Below, one piece after another: positions 8,817 through 22,241 of a stretch of DNA of 22,703 nucleotides (positions within the stretch are counted from its first letter, which is position 1; every line of letters begins with the position of its first letter). A program made the translations under genes and the position numbers. Source of the DNA: Parvularia atlantis (Eukaryota > Opisthokonta > Rotosphaerida); NCBI GenBank assembly GCA_943704415.1, contig CALSCO010000139.1, forward strand, positions 1-22,703. Direction: 5' to 3'. The notes under the pieces were generated by a model. That model was not told where the DNA came from, did no database searches, and saw nothing but the letters and a program-made list of their open reading frames with translations.

Positions 8817-8893
8817 GCAGAGAGAGCAAAGAGCAAAGACTGCTGCATAATGATGCATACAGGCCACTTGCAGTTCAATTGCCTGCGGGACGG
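8817..8893 (+). promoter_or_regulatory. 77-nt spacer between UNR-like gene and TBCD
   Basis: This tandem same-strand spacer must contain the end of the UNR-like transcript and the TBCD promoter. It starts with a purine tract (GCAGAGAGAGCAAAGAGCAAAG) and then a short dyad, TGCAT-AATG-ATGCA. The GCAGAGA unit is the same as the 7-nt repeat upstream of INTS7 read on its sense strand. Confidence 0.45.
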
Positions 8894-13655
<4,762 letters not shown>

Positions 13656-13663
13656 AAAGCAGC
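13656..13663. other. 8-nt spacer between convergent TBCD and INTS7 stop codons
   Basis: Only eight bases separate the TBCD TAA (13653-13655) from the complement of the INTS7 TGA (13664-13666). Each gene's 3' UTR must therefore lie inside the coding region of the other. Confidence 0.9.
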
Positions 13664-16600
13664 TCAACGAAGCACCTGGATGCCGATGAACAGGTCTGGG
13701 CCGGTGTGGAAGACGGTGCCGGTGCGCGCGTCCTCGAGCGCGATGTGCACCGCTACAAGCACGTCGCGCGACGTGGCGGCCGCGCCGACGGGCGGGAGGA
13801 ACATGCGCAAGTCGAGCAGGCAAGTCGTGTCAAAGTAGGCGTCGACCGGCGTCGCCGCGAGCTGCAGGCGGATCTGTCGGGCCGCGCAGGAGTGAGCGGG
13901 CGGCGAAGCAACATGGCGCACACGTGGCACACCACTTCGTCGCTCCCGCCGGCTGTGCCTGTGCCCGTCGCGAGCTCGGCTGTGCTCATGGCCTGCGCGA
14001 GCGTGCGCCGGCGCTGCGGTGTGCTCGCCTGGAAACGTGAGTCCCACACGGCCGTCGCGGCGACGAAGGCGTGCACGCGCGCCGCAGCGAATCGGCGTCG
14101 CGGCCGCGCGTCCTCGGCCTGGCGGATCTGACCCTCGATGCGCACCGTCTGCTGGTTGCCGGCCATGACCCAGTGGCGGCTCGCGCTGCGCCACGACGGC
14201 TCCGTCGTGACCTGCGACGTTGTCAGACCGCGGCTGCGACCTGGCTCAGATACGCCACCTCGACCTCGATGCCCGCACGCGTCGAGAAGAAGTGCGGCGG
14301 CAGCGCAAAGGGCTCCCGCAGCGTCTCGCCTACCACGCGCCGCACGTCGGCCAGCGCGGGCTGGGCCTCGGCGCGCGCGAGGATGGCCGCAGGGAACGGC
14401 GACGCGCGCACGCGCAGCGACATGTTGGCGGGCCTGGGCACGAGCACGTCAGCACGAGCGTCAACGTGGCGAGCGTGGGCCGCACGTTGTCGCCGCCGGC
14501 AGGTCGTCCGCAAGCAGCGCGGGGAAGTGCTCGCGGGCGTAGGCACTCGCGAAGCGGCGCAGCACGACCGCCAGCGCCTCACACGTCGTCTCGCACCGCT
14601 CAAGCTGCCGCGACGACTGCGCGTCGACGTCGACAAACGCGTGCCGCAGGAAACGCGTCTGCGCGCCGAGGTGGGCGAGCTCGCGCGCGGTGTTGAGCAG
14701 CTGTGGCGGCAGACGTCAGCGCGCGCAGCGCCTGCAGCCCGCGCAACGCACGGTGGTCACGGACGCCTCGTTCAGCGGCGCCTGCTCGAGCCGGTCGAGC
14801 TCGCTCACGCAGCGCCAGAGCGCACGGGCGTAGTCGGCGTGCAGCCCGATTAGCCAGCGCGCAAACGTGCGCTCAGTCCCCGTGCACGTCGCCAGGAACT
14901 GCAGCGGTGTGAGCGCAATGCCAGCGACTGAGAGCACGCTTGCATGCACCTCGAGCATCGTTGCAGCCTGTTCAAAGCCTGCGTGCGCCTCACGCAGACC
15001 TGCGGGCGACGCGAGCGCCTGGCCGGCAGCGGCGACGTGGCGCAGGCAGCCGACCCACAGGCGGTGCGCCTCCTGCTCGAGCTGTGCGGCGTCGCATCAG
15101 CGCCGGCTGCTCACGCACACTCGGCGCACCATGTCCTCGAGCGGCGCGAGCAGGTCCGCGGCGAGCTTTGGGAAGCCGTGCTGCAGCGCGACGCACGCGA
15201 CGTCGAACGCGGCCGGCGGGTCCAGCGACGGGCCGGGCTCGCCCGCGCGTGCCGCACAGATGGCAGCCAAGAGCAGACGCGGGTGCTGTCGCAGCCGATC
15301 AGCACAGCACAGAGCAAAGCAGCAGGCAACGCACGGCGCTCAGTGCCGTCGCCCAGTCGGCGGTCGCGGTGCGCACGGCGATGCCAAACGCGCGGAAGGC
15401 CGACAGGCGCGGCGCGAAGCACACGCTGGCCAGCAGCTGCGCAACCAGCGGCGCGGCGGATACCTCGGCAGGCGCGCGTGACCACGCCACAGCGAGATCA
15501 GCGACGACCGCCTCGGCATACTGCGGGTAGGCGTCGAGCAGGGCGCGCGTGGCGGCGGCGCAGTTGGCGGCGAGCTGGCGGTCGGCCAACGGCTCTGCCA
15601 GCAGCACACGCAGCTGCAGCACGGCGAACGAGAGCGTGCGCTGCGCCAAGTGCGCTGCCGTGGTGCGCGCGAGTGTGTTGAGTTGGCGAGGAAGGGCAGA
15701 GCAGCCAGTGCTCACCGCGATCGCCCTCGGTAAGCGTGTGACGGCGCACCGTTGCGGCGAGGCACTGCACGGCCCTGGCCGCGACAGGAGCGCACGGCAG
15801 GGCGCAAGACGACTCGAACACCTCGATCCACCGCGGCGCTGCGACGACGCCGGTGTGAGCACGCGCGGAGAGACGATATTGTCACGCGCACCGATCGGGA
15901 GCGACGGCGCGCCGGGCGCGGTCAGCTGGCGCGCGACGCACGACACGGCGGCAAGCTGCAGGCGCTCGTCGGCGGCGTCGTCCACGAAGCGCACCAGGCG
16001 CTGGCGGCGATTGGTCAGCACCGACCGCGCACCCGATCGCGCAGCCACGTGCGCACCTGGACGTGAGCCGCGGTGAGGATCGCGCGGCGCGTGGCGATCG
16101 CGTGCAGGTTGCGCAGCGCGCCCAGCTGCACTGCACGGCGCGCGTCGCTCTCGGCGGCGTGGAGCAGCAGCTCGACCTGTGCTCGCACATGAGCACGGGG
16201 CGATGGCTGCGCACCGGCGTCGCACACACCTGCTCGTCGAGGTGGTACGTGTAGCGCAGGGCGAGGTGCGTGAGCGTGTCGTGCAGGACGAGGGCAAAGT
16301 CGGCGAGCTCGTACGCCTGCAGCAGCTCGAGGCAGACCTTGCGCGCCTAAGTCCGGCGCACGCTGAGCGTTGTGCATCGCAGACGAGAGCGACGCACGCG
16401 CTGCGCGAGCGACGGCGTGTGGTGCATGTGTCGCAGCAGGTGCACGAGCCGCAGTTTGACGGGCAGCGGCGTCTCAAAGGCTGTGCCGGGCGTGAGAGGC
16501 GTCGCGTAGGGAAGGACGGAAAGGCGCACCGTGGATCTTGGCGCAGAGCGTGTCGACGACGTCCTCGGCGAGCGCGCGTGAGTCCTGGCAGAGGCGGTCG

Positions 16601-17264
16601 AGCGCGAAGACGGCGGCGTGCAGCTCGAGGTCGTGCGGGGCGTGGAGCGACGCGCGGACGCTGTGTGCAGCACACGATCAGCAGCGGGCGACGAGCAAGG
16701 CGCGCGACGTGCCGCTGCTGCACGTCGATCCGGTCCTTGACGAGGCTGGCCATGACGCCGACGACGCTGCGGCGGTGCGGCGCGTGAGGCGAGGGAAGGC
16801 GCGGATCAGGGGGGGGGGCACCGGAGGGTGATGGCGCGCGCGACGGGGTCGTTGCTGCCGAGCACGACGGCAATGCGCCGCAGCACCTCGTCCGTGTTGA
16901 GGATCAGCTCGAGGTGCGGCGTGCACTGGCGCAGCACGCGCAGCATCTGCAGGCGCAGGCTGTTGGACCTGTGCGACGCGGCTCTGCCTCAGCACCCGCC
17001 CTCGCGAGCGATCAGCAGCAGCAGCAGCAGCAGCGGCGCACCCGGCGCGGTACGCGTCCGTCAGCTTCAGGAAGCCCGTGTTGACGACAGCCGGCTGGCG
17101 GTGCCGCTGCAGCAGCTGTGGGAAGAGCAGCAGCTGCTCGAGCTGCTCGAGCGCGCTCGTGCTGCGCAGCCCGGCGTCCTGCGCGCGGATGCGCCCGTGA
17201 GCGCGGGGGGAGTCGCCCTGATCGCGCGATGCCGACGCACGAGCCGCGCGAGCTCGGCCGCCAT
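13664..17264 (-). CDS. INTS7: Integrator complex subunit 7
   Basis: Seventeen exons (first 17264-17241, last 13873-13664) give 912 residues; human INTS7 has 962. Integrator is the nuclear complex that cleaves snRNA 3' ends and terminates paused RNA polymerase II; INTS7 is one of its helical-repeat scaffold subunits. Clear family matches are ALEQLEQLLLFPQLLQRHRQ, VVNTGFLKLTDAYR, LGSNDPVARAITLR, LRLVHLLRHMHHTPSLAQR, ARRAVQLGALRNLHAIATR and a conserved C-terminal beta region with NQQTVRIEG, VDAYFDTTCLLDLRMFLPP and ALEDARTGTVFHTGP. The N-terminal half is alpha-solenoid. Intron 16661-16712 starts with GC; using that donor gives an ungapped alignment to human INTS7 over 28 residues, which no GT donor allows. 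Intron 3 (16767-16821) contains a ten-base homopolymer. Expression from its own promoter is expected because NDUFB10 lies just upstream on the same strand. Confidence 0.93.
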
Positions 17265-17378
17265 CTGTCCTTCTCCAAGTGCCCTCTCTCTGCTCTCTGC
17301 TCTCTGCTCTCTGCTCTCTGCCTTCTCTCTGTCTTCTCGTGCTTCGCACACACCACAGGGACGCGTCTTCACGACGAC
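17265..17378 (-). promoter_or_regulatory. 114-nt spacer NDUFB10 to INTS7 with 7-nt tandem repeat
   Basis: Both flanking genes are on the minus strand, so this contains the NDUFB10 3' end and the INTS7 promoter. On the plus strand, five perfect TCTCTGC units run from 17287 to 17321, followed by degenerate CT-rich copies. On the INTS7 sense strand the array reads GCAGAGA, a purine tract just upstream of the start codon. A matching motif precedes TBCD. Confidence 0.6.
17287..17321. repeat. Five-copy 7-nt tandem repeat (TCTCTGC)
   Basis: Units begin at 17287, 17294, 17301, 17308 and 17315 and are identical. They are followed by imperfect CTCTCTG/CTTCTC copies to about 17338. The array sits within the short INTS7 upstream region. 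Confidence 0.9.
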
Positions 17379-17887
17379 TCACGCCGTTGCCCCCTCGGCC
17401 TTGCCCAGATGGTGCTGCTGCGGCGCGATCATTCAGCGCACCGCCACCTCGCGGACGCAGTGCCGAGCCGCACCTGCTTCTCGATGTCCTTGTACACGGA
17501 CGAGTTGTCGTCGATGCGGCGCACGTACTCGAGCGCGAGCTCGCGGCAGTTCTTGTAGTGGTTGACGCCCTCGCGCTGATAGCACTCCTGCGGGTGCCCG
17601 CGTGCTCGACGTCACGCGCGACGTGCACGCGCGGCACAGAACGCGCACGCGCACCCGCAGCTGCTCGCGGAGCATGCGCGTGGCCATGATCCCAACCCAC
17701 TCGTCCCGCGTCTTCTGCGCGCGCGCCTCGACGAGCGCCACCGGGTCGTTCGGGTCGACCTGCTCGAGCGGCGTCACGCGCTCGTACTCGCGGTGCTGCG
17801 GGGGATGCGCGCCGTGCGCCGCGTGAGCCGTCGCTGTGCAGATGGCGATGAGGCGAGAGCGCGCACCACTGGCCGCTTCCACGACAT
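17379..17887 (-). CDS. Complex I subunit NDUFB10 (PDSW)-like protein
   Basis: Four exons (17887-17867, 17795-17655, 17587-17474, 17417-17379) encode 104 residues, close to the plant subunit and shorter than the animal one. The core VDPNDPVALVEARAQKTRDE and MATRMLREQLRECYQREG continue into VNHYKNCRELALEYV. This follows the plant/fungal pattern DPVAmlE..e...Re.W......iLREkLr.CYR.EGVNHl..C. The two cysteines, spaced C-x11-C, fit the disulfide-type motif of this intermembrane-space-facing accessory subunit of the proximal membrane arm of NADH:ubiquinone oxidoreductase. No cleavable presequence is evident, as expected for this family. The first exon has only seven codons (MSWKRPV), so the start is less certain than the core. 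It is divergent from the PXA/nexin-C gene across a 316-nt promoter. Confidence 0.75.
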
Positions 17888-18203
17888 CGGCGCTCGCGGG
17901 TCGATCTGCGGCTGGTGTGCACGATACCGCGTCAGTCGATGCGCACGAGGCGCGTGCGGACGGCGAGGGGCAGCAAGAGGCGGATGCGAAGACGGATGCG
18001 ACCAACGAGCGACGACCACACCCGACGCGGCCGCTCTGCGCGCTCAAATCTGCCGAGCCCGTCGCCGTATTGACATTGTGTCCGCACATCACCTCTGTCT
18101 GGCGCGTCAATACTGCTGTCGCAGCAATGTCATTCACAGCGTGGCCGCGCGATGCGCGTGGCTGGCGTTGCAGAATCGTGTGGCCAGCCAGACGGTCCCC
18201 AGC
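17888..18203. promoter_or_regulatory. 316-nt divergent promoter (NDUFB10-like / PXA-nexin-C gene)
   Basis: This is the longest internal intergenic region. It lacks a convincing open frame. A dyad, GTATTGAC (18067-18074) and GTCAATAC (18106-18113), sits in the middle in a locally less GC-rich stretch. GCGGATGCGA/ACGGATGCGA direct repeats occur around 17983-18002. I see no CCAAT box or TATA box. Confidence 0.5.
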
Positions 18204-21200
18204 ATGGCACTGGGCCGCGTCGCGATCGCGGCGGCCGTCGCCCTCGTCGCGGCCGTGGCGGGCGGCGCGCGCGTCGCGTACGTGCTGCGCGGCGGCCTGG
18301 CGGACACGGGCGCGACGGGCCTCGATGGTTGGCTGCTCGGTCTCGTGGGGCTCGACGTCGCCGCGGTGCGTGGGCTGCGCGTCGTGACCGGCACGTTTAC
18401 CCGAGACGACGCGCGCCGTCTCGCCAGGCCGTCGCCACCGCGCTCGTCGCCAGCTTTGTGGTCGCGGCCGGCGTGACGCTCGTGCTGCACGTCCGCGCCC
18501 AGCAGCAGCAGCAGCAGCAGCAGCAACGGGCGCCGCGAGAGAGCCGTGCGGCCGGCAGCGTGACGACGACGGTGCGCGTCCTACTGCTGGCGTGGGCGTC
18601 GACACGGTCTCACGACGCCGCGCGGGGCGCAGATCACGTCGTCGCGCCTCGTCGACGCGCAGCTCAACGTGTTCCTCAACAACGTCTTCGCTGAGTTTGT
18701 CGACAACTGGTACCCGACCATCACCAACGACTCGGAGCTGCGCAGCACGCTGCGCCGGCTGGTGGAGGAGCTCGTGCGCAAGGCGTGTTGCGTCACGGCA
18801 CGCTATTGCTCGCGGCCGATGCGCTGACGCGCGCGCAGATCGAGGCGCGCGTGCTCCGCGTCGACCTGATCGACTTCATGTTCTACGACGCCCTGTTTGT
18901 GCTCTGCCGCCACCTCGACTGCTACCGCCAGAGCCGCGCCTTTGCGGGCTCGTCGTACGCCGGCGACCTCGACGTCGACGCCGTGTTTGCGCACCTGCAG
19001 CCGCACTTTGCCCTCACCAGCCCCGAGCACGAGCAGGTGCGTGCGCGCAGATACGGACACGACTCTGTGCTGACGTGCGTGCAGCTGTATATCAAGCACG
19101 TGGCAGAGTGGCTTCTGCAGCTCGTCGTGCCCGAGGAGGAGCACCACAACGAGGTCCTGCGTGTGGCACTGCGCGAGCTGCTCGGCAACGTGCTGCTGCT
19201 GCCGATCATCGACAAGATCTCCGAGCCGGACTTTGTCACCAAGTCGCTCATCACTGTGCGTGTGTGCACGACACGCGCGTGTCTCTGCGCTTACGCCGGC
19301 ACGAGCAGGTGTTTGCGCCGATCGGCGACATGGAGCGGTGCGCTCGGCGTCTGCCGAGGCATTCACGCGCTGACACCCGTGCGCAGATACCTCGCGGTCT
19401 CGCCCGCGGCCGCTGGAGGCAGCGCGGTGCAGGGCAGGGCGGGCGCAACGGGCGGCACTGGGTCGGCCGACGCAGCAGACGTGGCGCGCGGGGGACGGAC
19501 GCGCTCGCACACGCGGCACAGCGCGGCCTCGAGCGATGCGGCCGGCGCTGGCGGAGCGGGCGCGGCCAGCGGCAAGAGCAGGCGCCCGCGCGTGCCCAAG
19601 ATCTTCAAGCGCGCGATGGACAAGCTCAAGGCGGGCGGGCCGCGCGCGTCGCCGCCGGTGGTCTCGTCGCAGTCGTCCATGCCGGCCTCGTCGTCGACCT
19701 CGAGCATTGGGCAGTCGTCCTCGACCGTGCTCAACCAGCTGCGCCAGATGGCTGGCATGGCGCCGCACGTGCTGGCCGCACACCCGACCGGCACACTCCC
19801 GGACGAGCGCATGTGGACGACAGCGCCGGCCGCCGACGGCGGGGCAGCGGGCAAGAAGCACGTCAGCGCGACGGTCTCTCGGTCGGCGTCTGCCGCGGGC
19901 GGCACGCCGGTGCCAGCCGCGGCCGGAGCCTCCGCCGAGCGCGACACGACGTCGCACGGGCTCAACAACATCCTACCGTCGCTGCGGCCGATCACATCCA
20001 AGATGACGTCGCTGTTCAACCCGTCCAACCTCATCAAGCCCCTCGTTGGGCGCTCGGCGTCGCACAGCGTGTACGGGGCCACGGCAAGCGCGGGCGGTGC
20101 CGGGCCGGGCGTGTCGCTCAGCGCGGCGACCAACATGACCGAGAACGGCTTCTTCAAGGAGTCGACCGCGATCGCCATGCCCGTGCCCGCCGCGCCAGCC
20201 GCCCAGGCCGCAACGCGCTCCCGCAACCCGTTCGACGAAGACGCGTGGCTCAGCGAGGACGCCGCCTCGACGCCGCCCAGCGTCGCCGCTGCGGCTGCCG
20301 CCGTCCTGTCTGATGCGTCCGCCGTCGAGGTGCGCGACCGGGCCAGCACGAGCAACAGCGGCCGCTCGCGGGGGGACGGTCTCGCCACGTCCGAGCTCGC
20401 CGTGCCGAGCCGGTCGGAGGACAACGTGTGCGTACAACAAGCAGCGCCGCTGCCGCCGCTGCCGCCGCTGCCGCCGGTGGAGGGCGTCGTCGGGTTGCCG
20501 GACGAGGGCGCGCCGATGTCGTCCGAGGGCGAGCACGGGCTGTCCGACACGGACGTCGACGCCGATGCCGACGTGGACCTGTCGGACGAGTCGGACAGCG
20601 AGCAGGAGCCGCTCTCGCCCGACGGCTCGGTGCCGGGCGCGATCGAGAGCCCCCCGCAGGACGCGGCTGCGTTGCCGCCGTCAACAGCAGCACCACAGCC
20701 ACCATCAGCGCAGCCAGTAGCACAGACCGCCCAGCTGCCAAGCGAATCGGTGCCGCCCGCGCCCGCAGAGAGCCCCGAGCGCGTGGCGTCGCCATCGGCG
20801 CTCGATCTCGACGCGACCGTAGTTGCCGCCGCGCTGCCAGTCGTGCGTCTGCTGCCGGAGGCCGCCCCGCAGCCCGCCCAGGCGCTGTCGTGGATTGACT
20901 CGCTCGGCAGCTCCGTGAGCGGTGCGCGCCCCGCGCTGTGCCCCGCGCCTAACCACGCAGCTCACCTGAGTGTGCACAGAGCTGGTGAGCGGCCTGCGCG
21001 CGGTCGTGCGGTTTGTGAGGGATCTGCGCGCGACCGAGGACTTTGGGCCGTTCACGGCAGCGCTCGACCGCGACGAGCACCTCGACGAGGTGCATGCGCC
21101 CGCACCCGCGTGCGCATCAGCTGACGGCGGCGCGGGCGCCAGCCGCTGTATCATCTGTTTGACCACGTCTTTGCCGCGTCGACGTCGCCGAACGCGTGGA

Positions 21201-21951
21201 TCTTTGCCGGCTTCAACCTCTTCCTGAAGCCGCTGCTGCGTTGGCTGCTAGGAAGAGACCTCATGAACCGGTGCGCGCCGGCGGCCGCGGCAGCACGTCT
21301 GGAGGCGACTGACGATGCGCGCGGTCGCAGGCTGCTGCTGTTCATGCTGCAGTGGGTCGTGAGCGAGGCGCGGCTGGCGTACTACGTCCAGACCCTGACC
21401 GAGTCGCTCTGGGTCGACGGCAAGTGGACCGACGCAGACCCGGTCCTCACGCCGTCGCAAGCCGCGGAGCGGCGGCTGGCCCTGCGCTCGCTGCTAGACG
21501 AGCTGATGGGTGTGCTCGCTGCGAACACGCACACCCGGCAGGGTGGCTCACCGCGCGACCGCAGAGCCGCTGACGTTTGTGCTCGGTGCATGGGCCACAC
21601 ACGACGGCGCGCAGACGCTCGTGGACGTGGTGCAGTCCAAGGCGCGCAACAAACGGGTGGTGCGTGCGCAAACGCTGCCGCAGGTGCGCCTCACGCCGTG
21701 CGTCAGATCTTCATTGCGCTCGACCTGGCTCTCGCCGCGGTCTTCCCCGAGATGGCGCGCGACAAACCGGTCGATCCGCACGGCCTGCCGTATTTGAACA
21801 CGCTCGCGCGCGTCGACGCCGTGGGCGGTGTGCGCCGCCCGCCGCTGCCGTTCGCTGTGCCTAACACGCCCGCATAGCCGTCTTTGCGGCCGACAACAGC
21901 GCAGCCGCAGCCTCGGCGACCGGCGGCAGCAGCAGCGGCAGCAACAGGTGA
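18204..21951 (+). CDS. PXA and nexin-C domain membrane protein (SNX13/14/19/25-like)
   Basis: Thirteen exons (18204-18365, 18428-18571, 18633-18773, 18839-19036, 19085-19255, 19309-19337, 19387-20921, 20980-21089, 21143-21270, 21331-21509, 21565-21659, 21707-21827, 21878-21951) encode 1028 residues. Two membrane helices (about 5-27 and 55-77) form the N-terminal hairpin typical of ER-anchored sorting nexins. A glutamine run (CAG repeat near 18508) follows. The PXA domain spans about 103-275: FLNNVFAEFVDNWYPTITND, VLRVDLIDFMFYDALF, and RELLGNVLLLPIIDKISEPD. A ~510-residue disordered, Ser/Ala/Pro/Asp-rich linker leads to a nexin-C domain (about 831-1000): PLYHLFDHVFAAS, AFEADING-like segments, and ALDLALAAVFPEM. 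I find no PX or RGS domain between them. Full-length relatives act at ER-organelle contacts in lipid handling and endosome maturation. The role here is inferred. Confidence 0.82.
18508..18532 (+). repeat. CAG (polyglutamine) repeat
   Basis: About eight CAG codons followed by CAA encode nine glutamines just after the second membrane helix of the PXA/nexin-C protein, on the presumed cytosolic side. A similar but shorter glutamine run is present in the UNR-like protein near 5488-5505. Confidence 0.85.
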
Positions 21952-21963
21952 GACGTTTCGCTG

Positions 21964-21998
21964 CATTTTGTACGACGACACCCCCTCAGTACAAAATG
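21964..21998. terminator. 10-bp inverted repeat just after the PXA/nexin-C stop
   Basis: CATTTTGTAC (21964-21973) and GTACAAAATG (21989-21998) pair perfectly around a 15-nt loop. The element begins 12 nt after the stop codon of the plus-strand gene, so it may shape that transcript's 3' end. It also lies at the far end of the minus-strand region downstream of the Fanzor-like gene and could mark the end of that element. Confidence 0.55.
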
Positions 21999-22041
21999 GA
22001 TGAGAAACAACATTCAGTTCATTCACGTTCATTCTACATCC
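21999..22041 (-). repeat. Block shared, inverted, with 202-249
   Basis: On the minus strand this reads GGATG, then GAATGAACGTGAATG, then CTGAATGTTG and TTTCTCATC. The same words occur in the same order on the plus strand at 202-249. It lies about 200 nt beyond the Fanzor-like stop codon and directly adjoins the 10-bp inverted repeat. Confidence 0.4.
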
Positions 22042-22241
22042 ACACGAAAGGAGTCAGTACCTGTCCGTGTTTCAAAAGGAGCGCACCTTTGCTTCGGGGT
22101 ATAGGCCCTAGTTCAGAGCCCGATCCGGGTCGGGCACGGTGTGCAATGTGTGCCTTGCCGGTGATCTTGTGAGTGAGGGAAGGCTGCCGGCACGAATGGT
22201 CAGCGCGCGATCGCCGGGCATGCCGGCGCGCCAGACAGACC
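22042..22241 (-). ncRNA. Candidate guide (omega) RNA scaffold region downstream of Fanzor-like gene
   Basis: This ~200-nt stretch follows the Fanzor-like stop codon, has no long convincing reading frame, and shows compact hairpins. CGCCGG/CCGGCG arms lie at 22212-22228 immediately after the stop, and GCCCGA/TCGGGC arms with a 6-nt loop at 22118-22135. In TnpB and Fanzor systems the guide RNA scaffold overlaps or follows the 3' end of the nuclease gene, with the guide lying past the element end. The location fits that pattern, but no conserved omega-RNA motif can be verified here. Confidence 0.3.

Noticed and set aside
18774-18838. A GC-AG intron starting after AAG at 18783
   Set aside because: A standard GTGCGC donor at 18774 in the same phase fits the genome's donor pattern and the PXA domain equally well.
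18592-20313. A 573-codon plus-strand open frame in another phase
   Set aside because: It overlaps the PXA exons, ignores the splice sites, and is Arg-rich with no recognisable domain.
19363-20550. A 395-codon minus-strand open frame
   Set aside because: It is the complement of the Ala/Ser/Pro-rich linker exon of the PXA/nexin-C gene and shows no family motif of its own.
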